Below, in pieces: positions 9,437 through 16,831 of a stretch of 64,000 nucleotides of DNA. The stretch spans positions 62,001 to 126,000 of the forward strand of contig CAVTCB010000024.1 in assembly GCA_963733105.1 (NCBI GenBank), read 5' to 3'. Every line of letters begins with the position of its first letter. Position 1 is the first letter of the stretch. Under the pieces are notes generated by a model that ran no database searches, was not told the origin of the DNA, and saw nothing but the letters and a program-made list of their open reading frames with translations. The DNA comes from JAFAYN01 sp963733105. GTDB lineage: Bacteria > Gemmatimonadota > Gemmatimonadetes > Longimicrobiales > Longimicrobiaceae. Both the position numbers and the translations under genes were made by a program.

Positions 9437-9650
9437 GCCGCCCCGGAGTGAGCCAGCCGAAACCGCCCGGCTGTCTCCCTCCGTTGAAGATCATACGGGT
9501 ACGACGGAACTGCCGAACGGCGCGCGCCCGCGGTTCCGTCCGCCAGGACGGCTGCCGTTCGTAGCCGGGGGTTTCCATACCCCCGGTGGCCTTGGCCCCA
9601 GAGCGCGTTGTTGCAGGCTGTCCCCTGTTCCCTGTACCCTGTCCCCTAAA
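9437..9650 (-). repeat. Composite intergenic repeat, copy 1 (heptamer array + hairpins + core)
   Basis: The 250-bp gap between obg and dprA holds no gene. At 9620-9647 there are four exact 7-mers (TGTCCCC, TGTTCCC, TGTACCC, TGTCCCC). At 9440-9510 lies a core whose reverse complement matches 24183-24253 at roughly 85 percent by eye. GC-rich hairpins lie between them. The same order of parts occurs in the other copy, so this is one family. Confidence 0.8.
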
Positions 9651-9673
9651 CCACTCTTCTCCAGCCAATCCCC

Positions 9674-10831
9674 ATGCCCCTCTCCTCGTCCGCACTGGAG
9701 CCGGTCCTGCGGCTCGCCATGGTCCCGGGAGTCGGTCCCTCGCGCATCACCACCCTGCTGCGCCACTTCGGCTCCGCGGAGCGGGCGCTCGACGCGCCGT
9801 CCGCAGAGGTCGCGCGGCTCCCTGGGTTCGGGACGGAGATGGTGCGCCGCATGGCGGCCGGTGGGCAGAAGGAGGGGCGGGAGCGCGCGCGGCGGGCCAT
9901 GGAGCGGCTGGAGAAGCTGGGCGCCGTCGCCATCACCCCCGACGACCGGGCGTACCCCGACGCCTTCCGCGCCCTCGCCGACTCGCCCTTCCTCCTCTTC
10001 GCCCTCGGGCGGCTGGAGCTGCTGGGCCCTCCCGGCATGGCGATCGTCGGGACGCGCGAGCCCACCGAGTACGGGCGCGAGACCACCCGACGCCTGGCGG
10101 CGGAGCTGACCGGGGCGGGGTACGTGGTGGTGAGCGGGATGGCGAAGGGGATCGACGCCGCGGCCCACACGGCCGCGCTCGAGGCGGGCGGAGACACCGT
10201 CGGCGTCCTGGGGCACGGGATCGACCTGGTCTACCCGCGGGAGAACGCCCGCCTCTTCCAGGCCGTGCGGGAGCGCGGGCTCCTCCTCACCGAGCTCCCG
10301 CCCGGCGAGGAGCCCAAGGCCGGCAACTTCCCGCGCCGCAACCGGCTCATCGCCGCCCTCGCCGAGGGCGTCCTGGTGGTGGAGATGGGCGCCCGCAGCG
10401 GCGCCCAGCACACCGTCGGCTACGCGCTGGAGCAGGGGAAGGACGTGTTCGCCGTCCCCGGTCCCGTCGGGTCGCCCGCCAGCGAAGGAACCAACCAGCT
10501 CCTCAAGGACGGCGCCCGCCTGGTCACCTCCGCCCAGGACATCCTGGAGGAGCTGCGCGGCGTCGGCCGCGCCGCCGCCGCCGCGCCCCCCCGGGCGCGC
10601 GTGCAGGTGGGCCCCGCCACCGCCATCGCCCCCCCGGCCCCCGCCGAGCCCGCGGACCTCTCCCCCGAGGAGGCGCGCCTCTGGGCCGCCCTCCGCCCCG
10701 AGCCCCTCCACGTGGACGACCTGGCCCGCGCCGCCGAGATGGCGACCGGGAGCGCCCTCGCCGCCCTCCTGGGGCTGGAGCTGCGCGGCGCCGTCGAAGC
10801 CCTCCCCGGCAAGCAGTACCGCCGCGCCTGA
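9674..10831 (+). CDS. dprA: DNA processing protein DprA (Smf)
   Basis: DprA loads RecA on incoming single-stranded DNA during natural transformation. The order is an N-terminal helix-hairpin-helix/SAM-like region (residues 8-70) and an extended Rossmann core (about 75-290) with AIVGTREPTEYG, SGMAKGIDAAAH and LLTELPPG. FPRRNRLIAAL and GSGAQHT-type segments follow. A C-terminal winged-helix-like domain (about 315-385) comes after a Pro/Ala linker. At 385 residues it is typical in length. No ribosome-binding site is evident before the ATG, and it stands alone between a repeat and hemW. Confidence 0.95.
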   Translation: MPLSSSALEPVLRLAMVPGVGPSRITTLLRHFGSAERALDAPSAEVARLPGFGTEMVRRMAAGGQKEGRERARRAMERLEKLGAVAITPDDRAYPDAFRALADSPFLLFALGRLELLGPPGMAIVGTREPTEYGRETTRRLAAELTGAGYVVVSGMAKGIDAAAHTAALEAGGDTVGVLGHGIDLVYPRENARLFQAVRERGLLLTELPPGEEPKAGNFPRRNRLIAALAEGVLVVEMGARSGAQHTVGYALEQGKDVFAVPGPVGSPASEGTNQLLKDGARLVTSAQDILEELRGVGRAAAAAPPRARVQVGPATAIAPPAPAEPADLSPEEARLWAALRPEPLHVDDLARAAEMATGSALAALLGLELRGAVEALPGKQYRRA

Positions 10832-10904
10832 CCGGGGAACGCATCGGCGCCTGCGGTGTCGTGTAGCCGGAACCGGCGACACACCAGCAGCGGACGCGGC
10901 ACCA

Positions 10905-12101
10905 GTGGGCGGAGCGACGGAGATCCTGGAGCAGAGGCATACGGGCGGCGCAGGCGCGCCTCCCGCGGCGAGGCCGCGCGCCCTGTACGTGCACGTCCCC
11001 TTCTGCGCCCGCCGCTGCGCCTACTGCGACTTCGCCGTGCAGGCCACCCGCGTCGCGCCCACGGAGGAGTGGCTGGACGCCGTGGCCGTCGAGATGCGCC
11101 TCCTCGCCGCGGAGCGCGGGTGGACCGAGCCGCTGGAGCTGGACACCCTGTACGTGGGCGGGGGGACCCCCTCGCTCCTGGGGGTCGGCGCCATGGCTGC
11201 CCTCGCCGAGCGCCTCCGCCCCTTCGCCGCGTGGGACCCCGCCCGCGTGGAGTGGACGTGCGAGGCCAACCCCGAGAGCTTCACCCCCGGGCTGGCCGAC
11301 GACTGGCGGGCCGCCGGGGTGAACCGCATCTCCCTGGGCGCGCAGACCTTCGACCCCGCCGCCCTCCGCTGGATGGGTCGGCTGCACGGGCCCGAAGGCC
11401 CCGCGCGCGCCATGCGCGCCGCGCGCGCCGCCGGGTTCGACGACGTCAGCGTGGACCTCATCTTCGGCTTCCCCGAGCGGCTGGAGCGCGACTGGGGCGC
11501 CGACCTGGAGAGGGCGCTCGAGCTGGAGCCCCAGCACGTCTCCCTGTACGGCCTCACCGCCGAAGCCGGCGCCCCGCTGGGGCGCTGGGTGCGAGAGGGG
11601 CGCGAGACCCTGGCCGACGAGGACCGCTACGCCGACGAGTACCTCCTGGCGCACCGCGTCCTCACCGGCGCCGGCTTCGTCCACTACGAGGTCTCCAACT
11701 TCGGGCTCCCCGGGCGCGCCTCGCGCCACAACTCCGTGTACTGGACCGGCGCCCCCTACGCCGCCCTCGGCCCCGGCGCGCACGCCCTCTACGGCGCCAC
11801 CCGGCGCTGGAACCTGCGGGGGTGGAGCGCGTACAGAGAGGCCTGCCTCGCCGGGCGCCTCCCCGTCGAGGACGAGGAGACCGTCGAGGGCGGCGAGGCG
11901 GCGCTGGAGCGCGTCTGGCTGGGGCTCCGCACCGACCGCGGCCATCCCCTCGCCGGGGCCACCGACGCCCAGCTCCGGCTGGCCGCACAGTGGGCGCGCC
12001 ACGGCTGGGCGCGCGAGGACGGCGGCGCCCTCCGCCTCACCGCCGAGGGGTGGCTCCTCCTGGACCGGCTGGCCGTGGAGCTCGCCGGGGCGGGGGAGTG
12101 A
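10905..12101 (+). CDS. hemW: HemW-like radical SAM protein (coproporphyrinogen oxidase homologue)
   Basis: The radical SAM cluster motif is CARRCAYCDF (CxxxCxxC plus Phe), preceded by YVHVPFC as in HemN/HemW. SAM-binding GGGTPS, the EANPES motif and a C-terminal HemN domain follow. At 398 residues it matches HemW, a heme-trafficking protein, and not the longer true HemN. The GTG at 10905 is the first usable start, giving a 25-residue leader before the conserved region; no ATG precedes the cluster motif. It is cytoplasmic. Confidence 0.9.
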   Translation: MGGATEILEQRHTGGAGAPPAARPRALYVHVPFCARRCAYCDFAVQATRVAPTEEWLDAVAVEMRLLAAERGWTEPLELDTLYVGGGTPSLLGVGAMAALAERLRPFAAWDPARVEWTCEANPESFTPGLADDWRAAGVNRISLGAQTFDPAALRWMGRLHGPEGPARAMRAARAAGFDDVSVDLIFGFPERLERDWGADLERALELEPQHVSLYGLTAEAGAPLGRWVREGRETLADEDRYADEYLLAHRVLTGAGFVHYEVSNFGLPGRASRHNSVYWTGAPYAALGPGAHALYGATRRWNLRGWSAYREACLAGRLPVEDEETVEGGEAALERVWLGLRTDRGHPLAGATDAQLRLAAQWARHGWAREDGGALRLTAEGWLLLDRLAVELAGAGE

Positions 12102-12222
12102 CCCGCCGGCCGGAACGTCCGTCTCCCCGCGGGGCCTCCGGGCCCCGCTATCGCTTGACGCCACGCCCGCTTCCGGGCACATTTAGCCAGCTTTTCTCCC
12201 CGACCCGCTCGCCGGACCGATC

Positions 12223-13272
12223 ATGCAGGGGGAACCCCTTTCCGACCGCGAGCACCACGTCCTGGACGCGGTGATCCGCACCTACGTCGAGACCGCCGAG
12301 CCCGCCGGGAGCCGCATGCTCACCCGGCGGTTCCCGCTCGGCGTCTCCGCGGCCACGGTGCGGAACACCATGAGCGACCTGGAGGAGAAGGGGTACCTGT
12401 ACCACCCGCACACCTCCGCGGGGCGCGTCCCCACCGACCGGGCGTACCGGTTCTTCGTGGACTCGCTCATCGGGCGCCCGCAGCTCACCGGGGCCGAGCT
12501 GGACGCCATCCGCCTGGAGCTGGAGGGCGGCGCCGAGCGCGCCGGGGTGGAGCGGCTGGTGGGGCGCGCCGCCCAGGTCCTCGGGCTCCTCACCCAGGAG
12601 CTGGGGATCGCCGTCGCGCCGCGGCTGGACGCCGCCGTGCTGGAGCGGCTGGACCTCATCCACGTGACCGAGGGGAAGGTGCTCCTGGTGCTGGCGCTCC
12701 GCGCCGGCGGCGTGCGCACCGTGTACGTGGACGTCCCCAGCACCGTCCCCCCCGCCGCCCTGGCCGTGGTGGCGGGAGTGCTGAACGAGCGCCTGGGCGG
12801 GCTGACGCTGCGGGAGATCCGCGCCACCCTCCCGCAGCGCCTCCGCGACGCCGTCGCCGGCGCCGACCCGGCCTCCGAGCTGCTGAACATCTTCCTGCAG
12901 TCCGGGGAGGAGTGGTTCGGCTCCCCCGTCCGCGGCGACGCCGACCTGCACCTGGGGCGCGCCTCCGTGCTCGCCGACCAGCCGGAGTTCGCCAGCGGGG
13001 AGCGGCTGCGCGGGCTCATCGAGCTGATCGAGCACCGCGACCTGCTCAAGAGCGTCCTGGGCGAGCGCATCGGCGCTCAGGGGCTGCACGTCACCATCGG
13101 CGAGGAGCACGGCAACCCCGCCCTCGCCGGGTTCACCGTGGTCACCTCCGAGTACCACGTCGGCGGCCTCAAGGGCGTCATCGGGGTGATCGGCCCCACG
13201 CGCATGCCGTACGACCGGGTGCTCGCCTTCGTGGAGGAGACCTCGGCCCTGGTTTCCGAGATCCTGGCCTGA
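12223..13272 (+). CDS. hrcA: Heat-inducible transcription repressor HrcA
   Basis: HrcA represses chaperone genes by binding CIRCE elements. The N-terminal winged helix (residues 5-75) has LSDREHHVLDAVI, SAATVRNTMSDLE and the HTSAGRVPTDRAYR segment. The GAF-like/dimerisation region follows, ending in GVIGPTRMPYDR. The length of 349 residues is normal. It lies directly upstream of dnaJ without grpE or dnaK between them. No inverted repeat of the CIRCE type (TTAGCACTC-N9-GAGTGCTAA) is visible in the 120 bp before the gene, so self-repression through a standard site is not supported here. Confidence 0.95.
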   Translation: MQGEPLSDREHHVLDAVIRTYVETAEPAGSRMLTRRFPLGVSAATVRNTMSDLEEKGYLYHPHTSAGRVPTDRAYRFFVDSLIGRPQLTGAELDAIRLELEGGAERAGVERLVGRAAQVLGLLTQELGIAVAPRLDAAVLERLDLIHVTEGKVLLVLALRAGGVRTVYVDVPSTVPPAALAVVAGVLNERLGGLTLREIRATLPQRLRDAVAGADPASELLNIFLQSGEEWFGSPVRGDADLHLGRASVLADQPEFASGERLRGLIELIEHRDLLKSVLGERIGAQGLHVTIGEEHGNPALAGFTVVTSEYHVGGLKGVIGVIGPTRMPYDRVLAFVEETSALVSEILA

Positions 13273-13302
13273 CGCCGTTCCCATCGTCGTTCCATTGTGG
13301 AG

Positions 13303-14451
13303 ATGAGAGACTACTACGAGATCCTCGCCGTCGCGAAGGACGCCGACGCCGAGACCATCAAGAAGGCATACCGCAAGCTCGCCCTCCAGTACCACCCCGA
13401 CCGCAACGGAGGGGACAAGGAGGCCGAGGACAAGTTCAAGGAGGCCACCGAGGCGTACGAGGTGCTCCGCGACGCCGACAAGCGCGCCGCCTACGACCGC
13501 TACGGCCACGCCGGCGTCAAGGGACAGGCGGGGGCCGGGTACGGGCGCGGCGGCGTGGGCTTCGAGGAGGCGCTGAACATCTTCATGCGCGACTTCGGGG
13601 GCTTCGGCGGCTTCGAGGACCTGTTCGGCGGTGGGCGGCGCCGCGGCTCCGGCCAGCAGCGCGGCAAGGACCTGCGCGTCAAGCTGGACGTATCGCTGGC
13701 CGAGGTGGCCACCGGGGTGAAGCGCACCCTCAAGCTCAAGGTGCTCGACGCCTGCGGCACCTGCGCCGGCACCGGTTCCGCCAGCGGCACCCCCGCCGAG
13801 ATCTGCGACAGCTGCCAGGGCGCCGGGGAGATCCGCCGGGTGCAGCGCAGCGTCTTCGGGCAGTTCGTCAGCGCCTCCGTGTGCCCCACCTGCGCGGGCG
13901 AGGGGCGGCGCATCAAGACGCCGTGCAAGACCTGCCAGGGCGACGGCCGCCAGCGGGCCGACCGCACCATCGAGGTGGAGATCCCCATGGGCGTCTCCTC
14001 CGACAACTACATGACGCTCCGCGGGCAGGGGAACGCCGGCCCCCGCAACGGCCCCCGCGGCGACGTGGTCGTGGTGATCGAGGTGGAGGACGACCCGCGC
14101 TTCACCCGCCAGGGGAGCGACCTGGTGTTCGACCTCCCCGTCACCTTCAGCCAGGCCGCCCTCGGCGCCGAGGTGGAGGTCCCCACCGTGCTCGGGGCCG
14201 AGCCGGTACGCGTCCCCGCCGGGGTGCAGAGCGGGAACGTCATCACCCTGCGCGGCAAGGGGCTCCCCCACCTGGGCGGCGGCGGCAAGGGCGACCAGCA
14301 CGTCCGCGTCCACGTCTGGACCCCCACCGCGCTCACCGCCGAGCAGGAGGAGCTGTTCCGCCGGCTCGCCGAGCTGGAGGGCCCCATCCCCGGCGGGGAC
14401 GGGAAGCGGCAGGGGTTCTGGGACAAGGTGAAGGGGGCGTTCGCCGCTTGA
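13303..14451 (+). CDS. dnaJ: Chaperone protein DnaJ
   Basis: This 382-residue Hsp40 co-chaperone has a J domain (residues 1-70) starting RDYYEIL with the HPD tripeptide that stimulates DnaK. A Gly/Phe-rich region contains GGFGGFEDLFGGG. The zinc domain has four CxxCxGxG-type repeats (CGTCAGTG, CDSCQGAG, CPTCAGEG, CKTCQGDG), followed by substrate-binding beta domains. ATG 13303 is preferred over the in-frame GTG at 13297 because DnaJ proteins begin with this segment. It overlaps prmA by TTGA. Confidence 0.96.
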   Translation: MRDYYEILAVAKDADAETIKKAYRKLALQYHPDRNGGDKEAEDKFKEATEAYEVLRDADKRAAYDRYGHAGVKGQAGAGYGRGGVGFEEALNIFMRDFGGFGGFEDLFGGGRRRGSGQQRGKDLRVKLDVSLAEVATGVKRTLKLKVLDACGTCAGTGSASGTPAEICDSCQGAGEIRRVQRSVFGQFVSASVCPTCAGEGRRIKTPCKTCQGDGRQRADRTIEVEIPMGVSSDNYMTLRGQGNAGPRNGPRGDVVVVIEVEDDPRFTRQGSDLVFDLPVTFSQAALGAEVEVPTVLGAEPVRVPAGVQSGNVITLRGKGLPHLGGGGKGDQHVRVHVWTPTALTAEQEELFRRLAELEGPIPGGDGKRQGFWDKVKGAFAA

Positions 14452-15332
14452 CCGCCCCCGACCGCTGGCTGGTACTGACCGTGCGCCTCCCCTCGGCCGA
14501 CCTCCTTCCGCTGGCCGCCGAGGGGATGCTCGCGCTGGGGGGCGCCGCCCTGGAGGAGAAGGGCGATGCCCTGGTCACCTACCTCCCCCCGCCCGACGAC
14601 CCCGAAGCGCTCCTCGCCGGGGCCCGCGCCCGCCTGGCCGAGTGGCTCCCGGACGGCGCCGCCCCCGAGCTGTCCTGGGAGTGGCGGGACCACGAGGACT
14701 GGGCCCGCAAGTGGAAGGAGGGCCTCCGTCCCCGGAAGGTGACCGACCGGCTGGTGGTGAAGCCCACCTGGACCGGGTGGGACGCCTCGGGCGGCGAGAC
14801 GGTCATCGACATCGACCCGCAGATGGCGTTCGGCACCGGCGAGCACGCCACCACCCGCGGGTGCCTCCGCCTCCTGGACGGCGCCCTCCGCCCCGGCGAC
14901 CGGGTGCTCGACGTGGGCTCCGGCTCCGCCATCCTGGCCATCGCCGCCGCGCGGCTGGGCGCCGGCGAGACCATCGCCGTGGAGTACGACCCCGACGCCA
15001 ACCTCAACGCCCGCGAGAACCTGGAGCTGAACGGCGTCGAGGGGCACGTCCGCATCGTGGAGGCCCTCGCCGTCCCCGCCCTGCTGGCGGAGCTGGGGCG
15101 CTTCGACCTCCTCCTGGCCAACATCCTCAGCAGCGTCATCCGCCCCCTCCTCCCCGCCTTCCGCGACGCCCTGGGCGGCTCGCCGGAGGGGCGCCTCATC
15201 GTCAGCGGCATCCTCCGCGCCGAGCACGCCGACGTGGTGCGCGACGCCGGGGCCGCCGGTCTCCGCGTGGAGCGGACCGACGAGGAGGAGGAGTGGTGGA
15301 GCGCCCTGCTGGTACCCGTGGCCCGTCCCTGA
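14448..15332 (+). CDS. prmA: Ribosomal protein L11 methyltransferase
   Basis: PrmA trimethylates lysines of L11 using SAM. An N-terminal substrate-recognition domain (residues 1-90) ends at the WRKW-like segment EDWARKWKEGLRP. It is followed by DIDPQMAFGTGEHATT, the SAM site VLDVGSGSAILAIAAA and the catalytic LLLANIL motif (N-I-L). The 294-residue length is standard. The only start that keeps the N-domain complete is a TTG overlapping the dnaJ stop, so translation is probably coupled. Confidence 0.93.
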   Translation: MTAPDRWLVLTVRLPSADLLPLAAEGMLALGGAALEEKGDALVTYLPPPDDPEALLAGARARLAEWLPDGAAPELSWEWRDHEDWARKWKEGLRPRKVTDRLVVKPTWTGWDASGGETVIDIDPQMAFGTGEHATTRGCLRLLDGALRPGDRVLDVGSGSAILAIAAARLGAGETIAVEYDPDANLNARENLELNGVEGHVRIVEALAVPALLAELGRFDLLLANILSSVIRPLLPAFRDALGGSPEGRLIVSGILRAEHADVVRDAGAAGLRVERTDEEEEWWSALLVPVARP

Positions 15333-15354
15333 GACCCCCACCATCCGCGTGCAC

Positions 15355-15705
15355 ATGGCCGAGAAGACGCTGTTCAGCCGCATCATCGACGGGGAGATCC
15401 CCGGGAAGTTCGTGTACCAGGACGAGCACGTGGTCGCCATCCGCGACATCAATCCCGCGGCCCCCGTCCACGTCCTGGTGATCCCCCGCAAGCCGGTCCC
15501 CTCCCTGGCCGAGCTGGGCGAGGGCGACCTGGAACTGGCCGGGCGCATCCTCCTGGCCGTGAAGAAGGTGGCCCAGCAGGAGGGGCTGGCGGAGCGCGGC
15601 TACCGCGTGGTGGTGAACACCGGCGAGGAGGGGGGGCAGACCGTGCCGCACCTGCACTTCCACGTCCTGGGTGGGCGGCAGCTGAGCGGTCACGGGACGG
15701 CCTGA
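15355..15705 (+). CDS. HIT family nucleotide-binding protein (HinT-like)
   Basis: This 116-residue protein of the histidine-triad family hydrolyses nucleoside phosphoramidates. It starts AEKTLFSRIIDGEIP and carries the triad HLHFHVLGG near the C-terminus, with the mid motif VHVLVIPRKP. This is the HinT/PKCI layout and length. ATG 15355 is used in place of the in-frame GTG at 15349. It is the last gene of the hrcA-dnaJ-prmA run; a structured repeat and a terminator follow. Confidence 0.93.
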   Translation: MAEKTLFSRIIDGEIPGKFVYQDEHVVAIRDINPAAPVHVLVIPRKPVPSLAELGEGDLELAGRILLAVKKVAQQEGLAERGYRVVVNTGEEGGQTVPHLHFHVLGGRQLSGHGTA

Positions 15706-15725
15706 GCTTCGGAAGGGCGAGGTTT

Positions 15726-15927
15726 GGGCGTGCCCCCGCTGGCGCGGGGTCGGGCTGCGGCTCCGTAGGACACGATACGACCGTGTCCAACGGAGTCGAG
15801 CCCCCGCAAACTACGCGGGGTCTCGCCCCTTCGGGCTCGCATCCCTCACGCAACTGCTTGCTGTACGTGTAGTTGTCGTTGTCGTGCTCCCCTCCCCCCT
15901 TGTGGGGGAGGGGCCGGGGGTGGGGGG
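15726..15927 (+). repeat. Structured dispersed repeat, copy A (full length)
   Basis: This is the first of four copies of an element of about 205 nt. In order it holds a CCCCGC/GCGGGG hairpin, a two-tier stem (CTCCGT...ACGGAG enclosing GGACACG 15768-15774 and CGTGTCC 15782-15788), a second CCCCGC/GCGGGG hairpin, a TTCG-type turn, and a closing CCCCTCCCCC/GGGGGAGGGG hairpin. It lies between the converging HIT and DUF5615 genes. Any reading frame through it is artefactual. Confidence 0.9.
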
Positions 15928-15943
15928 CCCGCCGTCCAAAACG

Positions 15944-15985
15944 AAGCGCCCCGGCGGAGGTCCGCCGGGGCGCTTTGTTTCTTTC
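15944..15985 (+). terminator. Terminator between converging genes
   Basis: A 15-bp stem (AAGCGCCCCGGCGGA and its complement) is followed by a T-rich run (TTTGTTTCTTT). It ends the HIT transcript and may also serve the opposite strand. Confidence 0.85.
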
Positions 15986-15996
15986 TCTCCGTGGGC

Positions 15997-16341
15997 CTAC
16001 GACAGCGCCAGCACCGCGGCGTGCGGGTCGGCGGCGAAGCGCTCCAGGGCGGGGCGGTGGCGGCGGAGCAGGGCCTCCACGTCGCGGGTGGAGCAGTTCC
16101 CCCGCCGCACCCACACCACCTTGGGAGGGGGGCCGCGCAGCGCCGCCCGGTCGTTGAAGTCCGAGTCGCGCGACACCACCGCCAGCCCGTGCTCCCGCGC
16201 GTGCCGCCACACCGCCTCGTCGTCCGCGCTGGCGAGCCCCGCGTCGCGCACGTGCGTCGAGCCGGGGAAGGCGTCCGCCAGGAGCCCCACCAGGCGGGGC
16301 GAGAGGTTCTCGTCCAGGAGGAGCCTCACGCCCCCGCCCAT
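15997..16341 (-). CDS. DUF5615 PIN-like toxin
   Basis: This 114-residue protein has the DUF5615 pattern: LLLDENLSPRLV at the N-terminus, then ASADDEAVWRHAREHGLAVVSRDSDF. Its acidic residues (D and E of DEN, D-x-D of RDSD) match the metal site of PIN-like ribonucleases. DUF5615 proteins usually pair with DUF433 antitoxins, and the upstream gene encodes exactly that, overlapping by 16 bp. The ATG at 16341 is chosen because the following GGGVRLLLDEN is the family start. It presumably cleaves RNA when the antitoxin is lost. Confidence 0.85.
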   Translation of the reverse strand: MGGGVRLLLDENLSPRLVGLLADAFPGSTHVRDAGLASADDEAVWRHAREHGLAVVSRDSDFNDRAALRGPPPKVVWVRRGNCSTRDVEALLRRHRPALERFAADPHAAVLALS

Positions 16342-16550
16342 GAGATCCGGCTCTCCCGGTCGGCCGCGAAGGCCAGGCACGCGCGCACGTCCCCCGGCTC
16401 CAGGTCGGGGAAGTCGGCGAGGAGCTCGTCCTCCGACATCCCGGAAGCCAGGTAGGCCAGCACGTCGTACACGGTGATCCGCAGCCCGCGTACGCACGGC
16501 TTCCCGCCGCGCTTCCCGGGCTCGATGGTGATCCGCTCCTGGTATCCCAT
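16326..16550 (-). CDS. DUF433 antitoxin (internal start)
   Basis: This 74-residue protein is typical of DUF433: GYQERITIEPGKRGGKPCVRG with the conserved GGKPC(I/V)RG turn, then a helix-turn-helix-like segment (TVYDVLAYLASGMS...ELLADFPDL) and ACLAFAADRE. It should bind and neutralise the DUF5615 toxin and repress the operon. The ATG has GGAGG eight bases upstream. The coding frame overlaps the toxin start by 16 bp, fitting a coupled antitoxin-toxin order. Confidence 0.85.
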   Translation of the reverse strand: MGYQERITIEPGKRGGKPCVRGLRITVYDVLAYLASGMSEDELLADFPDLEPGDVRACLAFAADRESRISWAGA

Positions 16551-16742
16551 CTCCGTCCCTCCCCCCGTTGGGTGCGGGCCCGCCTCCGCGGCGGGGCCGT
16601 ACGGCGCCTGAAGCTCGCGCACCCTCCGTGCGGCTCCTCCCTCCCTCTCCGCCCGGGCGTACACCACCTGGAGCACGTCTTCCCAGGAGGCGTCGTCGGG
16701 GAGCGAGTTCAGGAGCCGGAGCGCTTCGTCCTTGGTGTCCAC
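16326..16742 (-). CDS. Two-module antitoxin reading frame (small N-module + DUF433)
   Basis: The frame starts at GTG 16742 and runs 138 codons without a stop. The first 63 residues begin DTKDEALRLLNSLPDDASWEDV, a pattern common in small RelB/StbD-like antitoxin proteins. After a Pro/Gly-rich stretch the DUF433 domain follows. A good sigma-70 promoter lies 35-70 bp upstream. An internal ATG at 16550 with a strong ribosome-binding site can make the DUF433 part alone. Whether the long form is translated is unproven. Confidence 0.55.
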   Translation of the reverse strand: MDTKDEALRLLNSLPDDASWEDVLQVVYARAEREGGAARRVRELQAPYGPAAEAGPHPTGGGTEMGYQERITIEPGKRGGKPCVRGLRITVYDVLAYLASGMSEDELLADFPDLEPGDVRACLAFAADRESRISWAGA

Positions 16743-16784
16743 GCGTGGAAGCCCGTTTCGAAGGGTACCCGAAAACCTCCCGAA

Positions 16785-16813
16785 AGTATACGCCGTAAAC
16801 ACCCGGGACGCAA
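16785..16813 (-). promoter_or_regulatory. Promoter of the DUF433/DUF5615 operon
   Basis: Reading the minus strand, TTGCGT (16813-16808) and TATACT (16790-16785) are 17 bases apart. Transcription would start near 16778, about 35 nt before the GTG at 16742. Confidence 0.7.
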
Positions 16814-16831
16814 GGCTTTTCGTCCGGAGCT

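Noticed and set aside
12155..12186. TTGACG followed by CATTTA as a promoter for hrcA
   Set aside because: The -35 is fair but no -10 at 16-18 bp resembles TATAAT.
15884..16477. Plus-strand frames over the structured repeat and toxin-antitoxin genes
   Set aside because: Their translations are repeat-derived Pro/Gly/Arg sequence; similar peptides appear at every repeat copy and are a common annotation artefact.
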